DNA of 64,000 nucleotides, from positions 62,001-126,000 of the forward strand of contig JAJEGJ010000095.1 of assembly GCA_022819905.1 (NCBI GenBank). The letters run 5' to 3'. A program made the position numbers and the translations under genes. Below, in pieces: positions 56,711-64,000 of the stretch; within the stretch, counting starts at the first letter, position 1, and each line of letters starts with the position of its first letter. The notes under the pieces were generated by a model. It did no database searches. It worked only from the letters and a program-made list of their open reading frames with translations, and was not told the DNA's origin. Source of the DNA: Alphaproteobacteria bacterium (GTDB taxonomy: Bacteria; Pseudomonadota; Alphaproteobacteria; TMED109).

Positions 56711-57799
56711 ATGGCCGCTTCGAAACGGGTGGAAGAAGGGGCGGGAGAACTCTCGCCGCTGGCGAGCCTCGCGGCCCGGCCGGCGGCAGCCTATGAACCG
56801 ATGCCCAACGGGCATGAACAGGTGGATTTGGGCTTGCCACCGGGTGAGCTACTCGACATCCACCGTCGCATGCTGCTTCTACGACGGCTGGAAGAGCGGA
56901 TCGGGCAGCTGTACGCGATGGGCGAGATTGGAGGGTTTTGCCACCTCTACATCGGCCAGGAAGCGGTTGCCGTGGGGATGGAGCGCGCAACCCGATCGGA
57001 CGATCCGGTCATCACCGCCTACCGCTGTCACGCGCACATGGTTGTCCGGGGGGTTGCTCCCGAACTGGTGATCGGGGAGCTGCTGGGCAAAGCTGAAGGC
57101 GTTTCCGGAGGGAAGGGCGGATCGATGCACATGTTTGATCCGGCCCGGAACTTCTACGGTGGCCATGGCATCGTCGGGGCCCAGGTTCCACTTGGAACAG
57201 GAATCGCGTTCGCCCTCAAGTATCGGAAAACTGATCGCGTATGCGTGACGTATCTCGGAGATGGCGCGATCAGTCAGGGGCAGGTGGCTGAAGCCTTCAA
57301 CATGGCGGCGCTCTGGAAGCTGCCGATCGTGTACGTGGTTGAGAACAATCAGTATGGAATGGGAACTGCCGTCGACCGAGCCAGCGCAGTTTCCGCTCTG
57401 CACAAAAGAGGCGAGTCGTTCGGAATTCCCGGACAGGAAGTCGACGGAATGGATCCGGTCGCTGTGGAGTGGGCAGGATTGACCGCGCTGGAACATGCCC
57501 GTTCCGGGCGGGGACCGATGCTCCTGGAGATGAAGACCTATCGCTACCGCGGCCATTCCATGTCGGACCCGGCTCTATATCGGACCCGGGAGGAAGTGCA
57601 GAAGGTCCGCGAGGAACGGGACCCGATTTCACGCGTGGCCGAGCTGCTCGTGAACGCCGGGGTGGTCGAAGCCGATCAGCTGAAAGCGGTGGATCGGGAG
57701 ATCCGGGCAACGGTGATGGAAGCCGTTACAGCGGCGCAAACCATGCCGGACGCGGACCCTGCTGAACTCATGACCGATATCTATTCCGGCGGCAGCTGA
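56711..57799 (+). CDS. pdhA: Pyruvate dehydrogenase E1 component, alpha subunit
   Basis: 362 residues. Thiamine diphosphate/Mg motif: YLGDGAISQGQVAEAFNMAALWKLPIVYVVENNQYGMG (in two parts: GDGAISQGQVAEAFN and VYVVENNQYGMGT). Also YAMGEIGGFCHLYIGQEAVAVG, the SGGKGGSMHMFD loop and the phosphorylation-loop-like YRYRGHSMSDPALYRTREEV. It forms the alpha2beta2 E1 that decarboxylates pyruvate. It begins 28 bases after ftsB and pdhB starts 6 bases after it. Confidence 0.96.
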   Translation: MAASKRVEEGAGELSPLASLAARPAAAYEPMPNGHEQVDLGLPPGELLDIHRRMLLLRRLEERIGQLYAMGEIGGFCHLYIGQEAVAVGMERATRSDDPVITAYRCHAHMVVRGVAPELVIGELLGKAEGVSGGKGGSMHMFDPARNFYGGHGIVGAQVPLGTGIAFALKYRKTDRVCVTYLGDGAISQGQVAEAFNMAALWKLPIVYVVENNQYGMGTAVDRASAVSALHKRGESFGIPGQEVDGMDPVAVEWAGLTALEHARSGRGPMLLEMKTYRYRGHSMSDPALYRTREEVQKVREERDPISRVAELLVNAGVVEADQLKAVDREIRATVMEAVTAAQTMPDADPAELMTDIYSGGS

Positions 57800-57805
57800 C
57801 GTCCA

Positions 57806-58789
57806 ATGCGCGAGATATCCGTGCGCGAAGCCATTCGGGACGCGATGGCCGAGGAGATGCGACGAGACGAATCTGTGTTCCTGATGGGCGAGGAGGTGGC
57901 CGAATACGAGGGTGCCTACAAGGTCAGTCAAGGACTGCTGCAGGAATTCGGGCCGGAGCGTGTGGTCGACACCCCGATCACTGAAGCCGGATTCGCGGGC
58001 GTCGGTGTGGGTGCCGCCATGATGGGCCTGCGTCCAATCGTCGAGTTCATGACGTGGAACTTCGCGATGCAGGCGATTGATCAAATCGTCAATTCGGCGG
58101 CGAAAACAAGATACATGTCCGGTGGCCGTTTGAGTTTGCCTGTTGTCTTTCGCGGGCCGAATGGCGCCGCCTCGCAGGTGGCTGCCCAGCACAGTCAGGA
58201 CTATGGGGCCTGGTACGCGCACGTGCCCGGCCTCAAGGTTGTGGCACCGTTCGATGCTGCCGATGCAAAGGGATTGTTGACGGCCGCGATTCGGGATCCC
58301 GACCCGGTCGTGTTTCTCGAGCACGAGCTGCTCTATGGCGACACGGGCCAAGTGCCTGATGGAGAGCATGTGGCGGAGCTCGGTCGAGCAAGGATCGTCC
58401 GGCCGGGACGGGATGTGACGCTGGTAAGCTGGTCCCGCGGGGTTTCCGCAATACTGGCCGCGGCTGAAACGCTTGCGGGCCAGGATATCGAGGCAGAGGT
58501 CATCGACCTTCGGACCCTGCGACCGCTTGACCGCGCAACCTTGCTTAGCTCGGTACAGCGGACGAACAGAATCATTTGCGTGGAGGAAGGGTGGCCCAGC
58601 TGCGGAATCGGAGCCGAGGTCATTGCGACTGTCAGCGCCGAGGTGTTTGATGCGCTGGATGCCCCACCGAGGCGGGTAAGCGGAGCAGAAGTGCCCATGC
58701 CGTATGCGGCACATCTCGAGGCCTTGGCCCTTCCAGACGTCGAAACTGTTGTCCGCGTTGCACGCGAAGTGTGCTACGTCGATGTCTGA
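57806..58789 (+). CDS. pdhB: Pyruvate dehydrogenase E1 component, beta subunit
   Basis: 327 residues with transketolase central and C-terminal domains: [95 protein letters not shown], and [22 protein letters not shown]. Many alphaproteobacterial PdhB proteins carry an N-terminal lipoyl domain; this one does not, beginning directly with the catalytic fold. Six bases separate it from pdhA. Confidence 0.96.
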   Translation: MREISVREAIRDAMAEEMRRDESVFLMGEEVAEYEGAYKVSQGLLQEFGPERVVDTPITEAGFAGVGVGAAMMGLRPIVEFMTWNFAMQAIDQIVNSAAKTRYMSGGRLSLPVVFRGPNGAASQVAAQHSQDYGAWYAHVPGLKVVAPFDAADAKGLLTAAIRDPDPVVFLEHELLYGDTGQVPDGEHVAELGRARIVRPGRDVTLVSWSRGVSAILAAAETLAGQDIEAEVIDLRTLRPLDRATLLSSVQRTNRIICVEEGWPSCGIGAEVIATVSAEVFDALDAPPRRVSGAEVPMPYAAHLEALALPDVETVVRVAREVCYVDV

Positions 58790-58819
58790 AGGCCACTGGC
58801 AGCCAGGGGAATCTGAATC

Positions 58820-60094
58820 ATGCCGACACTGATCCGGATGCCGGCGCTATCGCCAACCATGACGGAAGGGACGCTTGCCCGATGGCTCAAGAAGGAGGGT
58901 GAGGGCGTCGAGCCGGGGGACGTGATTGCAGAAATCGAGACCGACAAGGCAACGATGGAAGTCGAGGCCGTCGATGAGGGCACGCTCGGCAAGATTCTCG
59001 TAGCCGACGGAACGGAGGGCGTTGCCGTCAACTCCGTAATCGCCGTTCTGATGGGTGAGGGAGAGGATTCGCAGGCCCTGGAAGAGGCCACCGCCGATCT
59101 CGACGAGCCATCCACGCCCCGGTCGGTTGCTGGCACAGAGGTCTCTTCTCCCGAACCTGCCCCGGCCGCGGAGATGTCTTCCGGAGCGGCGTCGGCACCG
59201 GCACCGGTCCCGGTGACCGCAGCACCGCTACAGCCGGCGCCAGGACCCGACCGCGTCGCCGCTAGCCCGCTGGCACGACGCATGGCGGCACAATCAGGGC
59301 TTGATCTGGGGTCCATCCGCGGGTCCGGACCGCATGGACGAATCGTCAAGGCAGACATTGACCGGGTCCTCCAGGCTGGCACCCTGCCTGCAGCAAGCGA
59401 GGCCGAACAACCACCCGAACGAATCGAACTCAGCAACGTCCGGAAGGTCATTGCCGCCCGGCTTCTGGAAGCCAAGCAGACAATTCCGCATTTCTATCTG
59501 GAGGCGGACGCTGACGCGGGCGCCCTTCTTGATCTTCGGCGGCGGATCAACGCGGAAGTGGAGCGGGAACGGCGGGTCACCGTGAACGATCTGGTCGTCA
59601 AGGCCACCGCGATGGCCCTGCGACGTGTGCCTCAGGTGAATTCGGCCTGGGGAGGCGACCACATCGTGAGGCATCGACAGGTCCATGTCGCCGTTGCGGT
59701 CGCCGTCGATGACGGGCTCTTTACCCCCGTCGTTCGAAATACTGACCGCAAGGGGATTCTCGAGATTGCCGGCGAGATTCGGGCGCTCGTCGACAAGACT
59801 CGCTCAGGCAAGTTGATGCCCGAGGAGTACCAGGGCGGCACGTTCAGCGTGTCCAACCTGGGAATGTATGGAATTGAGGCTTTTGCAGCGGTGATCAATC
59901 CGCCTCAGGGCGGGATCCTGGCGGTTGGCGCGGCCACTGAGAGACCGATCGTGCGCGATGGAGCGGTGAAGTCTGCGCCCGTGATGACCCTGACTCTGTC
60001 GGGAGACCACCGGGTGATCGACGGGGCGGTCGGTGCTCGCTGGTTGGCGGAGCTCCGGGCATTCATTGAAGATCCTGCATTGATGCTGGTTTAG
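58820..60094 (+). CDS. pdhC: Dihydrolipoamide acetyltransferase (pyruvate dehydrogenase E2)
   Basis: 424 residues. One N-terminal lipoyl domain with the lipoyl Lys in [17 protein letters not shown], an Ala/Pro/Ser-rich hinge (about residues 85-145), an E1/E3-binding domain ([33 protein letters not shown], given here to locate it at ~150-185) and the catalytic domain ending [19 protein letters not shown] with the HxxxDG motif. It is the core of the complex. The lpd gene follows after 4 bases. Confidence 0.95.
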   Translation: MPTLIRMPALSPTMTEGTLARWLKKEGEGVEPGDVIAEIETDKATMEVEAVDEGTLGKILVADGTEGVAVNSVIAVLMGEGEDSQALEEATADLDEPSTPRSVAGTEVSSPEPAPAAEMSSGAASAPAPVPVTAAPLQPAPGPDRVAASPLARRMAAQSGLDLGSIRGSGPHGRIVKADIDRVLQAGTLPAASEAEQPPERIELSNVRKVIAARLLEAKQTIPHFYLEADADAGALLDLRRRINAEVERERRVTVNDLVVKATAMALRRVPQVNSAWGGDHIVRHRQVHVAVAVAVDDGLFTPVVRNTDRKGILEIAGEIRALVDKTRSGKLMPEEYQGGTFSVSNLGMYGIEAFAAVINPPQGGILAVGAATERPIVRDGAVKSAPVMTLTLSGDHRVIDGAVGARWLAELRAFIEDPALMLV

Positions 60095-60098
60095 AACC

Positions 60099-61499
60099 GT
60101 GCCGCAAACCGAGTACGACGTTGCCGTCATCGGTGGCGGCCCGGGCGGATACGTGGCCGCCATTCGCGCTGCCCAGCTGGGCATGCGAACGGTGGTGGTG
60201 GAGCGGGAGCACTTGGGGGGAATCTGCCTCAACTGGGGCTGTATCCCGACCAAGGCGCTGCTGCGGAGCGCGGAGATCCGTCACGTGCTGGCTGAAGCCG
60301 AAACGCACGGCTTCACATTTGGTCAGGTGAAGCTCGATGTCGGCAAGCTCGTTGCGCGAAGTCGAACGGTTGCTGACCAGCTCACTCGCGGTGTCGGGCA
60401 CCTGCTGAAGAAGCACAAGGTGGACGTGGTGGAAGGAAGCGGGTCGCTTGCCGGGGCCGGCCGCGTTCGGGTGGCTCGGGACGGCGCAGACGAGCAACTG
60501 TTGACGGCTTCCCATACGATCGTTGCGACCGGCGCGCGAGCTCGGGCATTGCCGGGTATCGAGCCCGACGGCAAGCGAATTTGGACCTATCGGGAAGCCT
60601 TGTTGCCGGACGCCGTTCCCAAGCGCCTCCTGGTTGTTGGATCCGGTGCCATCGGTATGGAATTTGCGAGCTTTTTCCGGGACTTGGGGTCGGAAGTTAC
60701 CGTGGTGGAGGTGCAGGATCGCATCGTACCCAACGAGGATGCCGAAATTTCCGCGCTTGCCGAAAAGATCTTTCGGTCCCAGGGCATGCGGCTGCTCACG
60801 AGTTCCGCCGTCCAGTCTGTTCAAACGAAAGGACGGGCGCTCCACGTGACGGTTGAGCTTCCCGACAAGACGACGGACACGGTCGCCGTAGACAAGCTGA
60901 TCCTGGCGGTGGGAATCACGGGCAACGTGGAAGAGATCGGTCTCGAAGCGGCGGGCGTCGAGGTTGAGCGAGGGCACATCAAGACGAATTCGGTGGGGGC
61001 GACCGGGGTTCCGGGCATTCATGCGATCGGGGATGTTACCGGGCCGCCCTGGCTGGCTCACAAGGCCAGTCATGAAGGGATCGCATGTGTTGAAGGCATC
61101 GCCGGCATGGAACCTCATCCACCGGATACGTCCCGCATTCCGGCGTGCACCTATTGCCGCCCGCAGATTGCCAGTATCGGACTGACGGAGGCCGCAGCCA
61201 CGGCGGCGGGACACGACGTCAAGATCGGAAGGTTTCCGTTCCTCGCCAACGGCAAGGCCATTGCGCTTGGCGAGGCCGAGGGGCTCATGAAGACAGTCTT
61301 TGATGAAGCGACTGGAGAACTTCTCGGAGCGCACATGATCGGCACGGAAGTGACTGAACTGATTCAAGGATTTGCGATTGCCAGAACAATGGAAGCGACC
61401 GAACTGGACTTGATGCACACCGTGTTTCCGCACCCCACTCTGTCAGAAATGATGCATGAATCGACACTGCAGGCATTCAGCCGTGCCATTCATATCTGA
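60099..61499 (+). CDS. lpd: Dihydrolipoyl dehydrogenase (E3)
   Basis: 466 residues, GTG start. FAD-binding VIGGGPGGYVAAIRAAQLG, redox-active disulfide GGICLNWGCIPTKALLRS (Cys-x4-Cys), NAD-binding VVGSGAIGMEFASFFRDLG, and the C-terminal interface with the catalytic His-Glu pair in MHTVFPHPTLSEMMHES. It reoxidises the E2 lipoamide. It is the last pdh gene in the operon; a hairpin without T-run follows at 61526-61549. Confidence 0.96.
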   Translation: MPQTEYDVAVIGGGPGGYVAAIRAAQLGMRTVVVEREHLGGICLNWGCIPTKALLRSAEIRHVLAEAETHGFTFGQVKLDVGKLVARSRTVADQLTRGVGHLLKKHKVDVVEGSGSLAGAGRVRVARDGADEQLLTASHTIVATGARARALPGIEPDGKRIWTYREALLPDAVPKRLLVVGSGAIGMEFASFFRDLGSEVTVVEVQDRIVPNEDAEISALAEKIFRSQGMRLLTSSAVQSVQTKGRALHVTVELPDKTTDTVAVDKLILAVGITGNVEEIGLEAAGVEVERGHIKTNSVGATGVPGIHAIGDVTGPPWLAHKASHEGIACVEGIAGMEPHPPDTSRIPACTYCRPQIASIGLTEAAATAAGHDVKIGRFPFLANGKAIALGEAEGLMKTVFDEATGELLGAHMIGTEVTELIQGFAIARTMEATELDLMHTVFPHPTLSEMMHESTLQAFSRAIHI

Positions 61500-61525
61500 A
61501 GCTCGAGGGTCCGCCATCGTCGGGC

Positions 61526-61549
61526 GTTCCCGGCCGGGATGGCCGGAAC
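61526..61549 (+). terminator. Stem-loop after lpd
   Basis: GTTCC(C)GGCC and GGCCGGAAC pair with one bulged base around GGGAT, 27 bases after the lpd stop. There is no T-run, so it may stabilise the 3' end or weaken read-through into lipA rather than end transcription. Confidence 0.35.
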
Positions 61550-61642
61550 TTGGAAGCGATGCCGGCTGGTTTCAACAGCCGCACTGTTGCTGCCGCTTGA
61601 AGCGCGCCAAACGCCGACCTCATTAGATAGTTAAGGTCAAGC

Positions 61643-62635
61643 ATGCATCCACGAACCGGATACATCAGCACTGCCCATCTGGCGCCCGCAACCGGTCCGA
61701 GGCCGTCACGGAAACCGCCCTGGATTCGGGTCAAGGCGCCCACTTCCGAAGGTTATCGAAGGACGAAGGAACTCGTTCACGGACTGAGCCTGCGAACGGT
61801 GTGCGAAGAAGCCGCCTGCCCGAATATCGGCGAATGCTGGAGCCAGGGTCACGCGACCATGATGGTGCTCGGGGAGATTTGCACGCGCAAGTGCGCGTTT
61901 TGCAATGTCGCCACAGGACGGCCGCAGCCCGTTGATCCCGGCGAGCCCCAGCGGCTTGCAGATGCGGTGGCGGCTCTGGGGCTTGCCCACGTGGTGATCA
62001 CGTCTGTCGACCGCGACGATCTGGCCGACGGCGGTGCCGGTCATTTCGCGGCCTGCATCGGGGCCATTCGCGCCACCAGTCCCGGGGTGACCGTGGAGGT
62101 CTTGACCCCGGACTTTCAGCGGAAGGCCGGGGCTCTGGAAGTTATCGCCGAGGCGGCGCCGGACGTATTCAATCACAATCTGGAAACCGTCCCTCGTCTC
62201 TACCGGACGGTTCGGCGCGCCGCCGACTATGCCCACAGCCTGAAACTCTTCGTGCGGATGCGGGCACTGAACCCGCAGATCTTCACCAAATCGGGGCTCA
62301 TGGTCGGACTGGGGGAGACCGACGCGGAAGTCCTGGCGGTCATGGAAGACATGCGCGTACACGATGTCGATTTCCTGACGATTGGGCAGTACCTGCAGCC
62401 GACGCCCGGACATCATCCCATCGAGCGATTCGTCTCTCCCGAGGAATTTGGGGCGCTTGAGGCGGAAGCACGGACGCGTGGATTCCTGCTGGTTTCAGCT
62501 TCACCGCTGACCCGTTCCTCGTATCACGCAGATCAGGACTTCCGAAGACTGCGGGCGGCACGCCGCGCCAGAACAGGTACGACCCCATGGTACGGGGCAG
62601 GCCAAGCCTGCTGTGAGAGCGCGTCTCGCGCCTGA
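61643..62635 (+). CDS. lipA: Lipoyl synthase
   Basis: 330 residues, radical SAM enzyme. The auxiliary cluster Cys are in [22 protein letters not shown] (CxxxxCxxxxxC), the SAM-cluster motif is [10 protein letters not shown] (CxxxCxxC), and the terminal RSSYHAD Ser ligand is present in [16 protein letters not shown]. It inserts two sulfurs into protein-bound octanoyl groups, supplying the lipoyl cofactor needed by the pdhC product upstream. The ATG at 61643 gives the typical start [15 protein letters not shown]. Confidence 0.96.
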   Translation: MHPRTGYISTAHLAPATGPRPSRKPPWIRVKAPTSEGYRRTKELVHGLSLRTVCEEAACPNIGECWSQGHATMMVLGEICTRKCAFCNVATGRPQPVDPGEPQRLADAVAALGLAHVVITSVDRDDLADGGAGHFAACIGAIRATSPGVTVEVLTPDFQRKAGALEVIAEAAPDVFNHNLETVPRLYRTVRRAADYAHSLKLFVRMRALNPQIFTKSGLMVGLGETDAEVLAVMEDMRVHDVDFLTIGQYLQPTPGHHPIERFVSPEEFGALEAEARTRGFLLVSASPLTRSSYHADQDFRRLRAARRARTGTTPWYGAGQACCESASRA

Positions 62636-62649
62636 ACCGGGAAGTACGG

Positions 62650-63114
62650 ATGCCGCGACATGCTGAACGCAGGGCTTCTGCGTTTACGCCTGAGCAACTG
62701 TTCGACCTTGTTGTCGATGTCGAGCGATACCCGGAGTTCCTTCCCTGGTGTCTGGGCGCGGCCATCACCGCCCAGCACGAGGACGGATTCGAGGCCGACC
62801 TGGCCATTGGTTTTCGCCTGCTTCGCGCGAGCTACCGCAGCAGGATCACGCATCACAGGCCAACACGCATCGACGTAAGACTTGTCCGCGGGCCGTTTCG
62901 CTACCTCATCAACCACTGGCGCTTCGAACAGGTGGACGAGCTGAAGACGGAGATCAATTTCGAGGTCGATTTTGAATTTCGTTCAACCGTATTCTCGAAG
63001 GCCATGTCACCGCTCTTTGGTGTTGCCGTTCAGCGCATGGTCCACGAGTTCGAACGAAGGGCGCAACGCCTGTACTCCGGCACACCCGAAGCCTGCGCAG
63101 AGGTCGGCCGGTAG
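62650..63114 (+). CDS. COQ10/RatA-type START-domain protein (ubiquinone-binding)
   Basis: 154 residues, one START-like domain: FTPEQLFDLVVDVERYPEFLPWCLGAAIT, FRLLRASYRSRITHHRPTRIDV, GPFRYLINHWRFEQV and IDFEVDFEFRSTVFSKAMSPLFG-like core (here NFEVDFEFRSTVFSKAMSPL). The family includes COQ10, which binds coenzyme Q for respiration; the RatA name is historical. It starts 14 bases after lipA, the standard order in alphaproteobacteria. Confidence 0.93.
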   Translation: MPRHAERRASAFTPEQLFDLVVDVERYPEFLPWCLGAAITAQHEDGFEADLAIGFRLLRASYRSRITHHRPTRIDVRLVRGPFRYLINHWRFEQVDELKTEINFEVDFEFRSTVFSKAMSPLFGVAVQRMVHEFERRAQRLYSGTPEACAEVGR

Positions 63115-63197
63115 CGCCGGGCTGGAGGGAACGGGATTACCGGGCCAGAAGCCGTCTGGTATCGGCACCAGGTTGTCGCGATGGACATGGAAGTGGT

Positions 63198-63797
63198 CTA
63201 GGCCGGGCTGCGCGGTGCAAATCCCTCCAGGCAGCGTGCCAGAGTTTCGATCCGGCTGAGTTCCTGGTCCAGCATCGCAAACACGGAATCCAGGCTCCGT
63301 TCTTCCTCATCGAGAAGCCATCCCCGACATGTTCGGGTCCAGACGTATGCGAGCGCCGTCGCGCGAACAGCTCGCTCAAATTCGCTGCCTGCCAATCCCG
63401 CCGCGTCCAAGACGTTTCCCATCGAAGTTTGGATACGGCCAAACGTTCGGGCGGCGGAGTTCGGACAGCGCAGGGCATGGGAGGCAAACTCGCGGAATGC
63501 GGCACGATGTGGGGCCAACACGTCCAATCGGCACATCAGCGCTTCCAGCAGCCTCTCCTTGGGGGAGGCAGCGGCGAAATCCTCTTCGTCCAGAGCCGCG
63601 ATTACGCGTTCGTCGGTTTGACGGGCAAGGGCGTCCAGGACATCGTCACGACCCGAGAAGCGGGCTTCGGCGGTTTCAGGGTCGACGTCGGCCATCCGGG
63701 CGAGATCAGTCACCGTCGTTGTCCGCCAGTTTCCTTCCTCAGCGGCGCGAAGAGCGGCTTGAATCAGGCGTTCGGCGAAGGAATCGTTAGCAGCCAC
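63198..63797 (-). CDS. TetR-like transcriptional regulator
   Basis: 199 residues. The N-terminal HTH is AERLIQAALRAAEEGNWRTTTVTDLARMADVDPETAEARF, which fits TetR spacing. The C-terminal helical domain (LLEALMCRLDVLAPHRAAF, LAYVWTRTCRGWLLDEEERSLDSVFAMLDQEL) also resembles the COQ9 lipid-binding fold, which is related to TetR. So a quinone-linked lipid sensor is an alternative, in keeping with its COQ10-like neighbour on the other strand. GTG start, 24 bases after the stop of gdhA, probably cotranscribed with it. Confidence 0.72.
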   Translation of the reverse strand: MAANDSFAERLIQAALRAAEEGNWRTTTVTDLARMADVDPETAEARFSGRDDVLDALARQTDERVIAALDEEDFAAASPKERLLEALMCRLDVLAPHRAAFREFASHALRCPNSAARTFGRIQTSMGNVLDAAGLAGSEFERAVRATALAYVWTRTCRGWLLDEEERSLDSVFAMLDQELSRIETLARCLEGFAPRSPA

Positions 63798-63821
63798 GGC
63801 ACTCTCGGTCGCCGGAGGGGT

Positions 63822-64000
63822 TCACACCACCCCAAAGGCAAGCATGGCTTCCGCTACCTTGCGGAAGCCGGCGATGTTGGCGCCAGCAACGTAGTCGATG
63901 GAGTCACTGTCTTCTCGTCCGAACTCGACGCACCGACCGTGGATATCAGACATGATTTGTTCGAGCTGACGCTCCATATCGGCAAGTGTCCACGACAGAC
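63822..64000 (-). CDS. gdhA: Glutamate dehydrogenase, C-terminal end (cut by the window edge)
   Basis: Only the last ~59 codons are present. The translation runs LSWTLADMERQLEQIMSDIH, then a Cys-Val-Glu-Phe segment, and ends IDYVAGANIAGFRKVAEAMLAFGVV. This is the typical C-terminus of the hexameric glutamate dehydrogenase (NADP-type GdhA), which interconverts 2-oxoglutarate plus ammonia and glutamate. Too short for the whole gene to be assessed; the frame shows no defect. Confidence 0.85.
   Translation of the reverse strand, partial: LSWTLADMERQLEQIMSDIHGRCVEFGREDSDSIDYVAGANIAGFRKVAEAMLAFGVV

Overview
The window is GC-rich, almost fully coding DNA from what looks like an alphaproteobacterium. 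The lineage call rests on recalled gene orders and families: a DUF1489 protein; ispB near DUF2007-S49 peptidase-glyQ-glyS-ppdK; nlpD-like/DUF815 ATPase/yajC-secD-secF-Mth938; uvrA divergent from ssb-gyrA-coaD-cyclophilin; and ftsB-pdhA-pdhB-pdhC-lpd-lipA-COQ10. GTG starts are common. No phage, transposon, rRNA or CRISPR array was seen. Genus cannot be named from the sequence.

Layout. 0-14 kb is accessory and catabolic: the C-terminal part of an FAD/GcvT demethylating dehydrogenase, a TonB-dependent receptor, a DUF1489 protein, a GlcG/HbpS-type secreted protein, an N-acyl-D-amino-acid deacylase, a decayed toxin-antitoxin spot (Phd-VapC with displaced stop codons, and an HigA-like remnant), a two-domain sulfurtransferase, a TfdA-like dioxygenase, a PuuD-type membrane protein and hydroxypyruvate isomerase, followed by tRNA-Pro and ispB. 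15.8-20.3 kb is a quinoprotein island: a PQQ alcohol dehydrogenase with the Asp-Tyr-Asp signature of lanthanide enzymes, a c-type cytochrome, and on the opposite strand a Sel1-like protein, a Rap1a/Tai-like protein and a quinoprotein-associated SoxYZ-like carrier. 20.5-27.7 kb is the DUF2007/S49/PP0621/glyQS/ppdK block. 27.8-34.6 kb holds a small periplasmic molybdopterin-fold protein, two tandem tRNA-Leu genes, an NlpD-type lipoprotein, a DUF815 ATPase and yajC-secDF. 34.7-42.3 kb is uvrA, ssb, gyrA, coaD, a cyclophilin and tRNA-Lys.

42.6-54.3 kb is again accessory: an NCS2 purine permease with an unusual cytosolic C-terminal domain, a tungstate ABC transporter (tupBCA) facing an HTH/PBP-domain regulator, formate-THF ligase, two DUF1538 membrane proteins overlapping an atypical P-II protein, and a TusA/carboxymuconolactone-decarboxylase-like pair. 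54.5-64 kb is a second D-aminoacylase-type gene, ftsB, the complete pyruvate dehydrogenase operon, lipA, COQ10/RatA, a TetR-like regulator and the 3' end of glutamate dehydrogenase.

Together the accessory genes suggest use of methylated and one-carbon compounds: methyl groups from N-methylated amines passed to THF, formate activated by Fhs, alcohols oxidised in the periplasm by a probable lanthanide enzyme, and tungstate import that could supply a W-dependent enzyme outside the window. This metabolic picture is inference. The two most interesting modules are the quinoprotein island and the DUF1538-DUF1538-PII operon.
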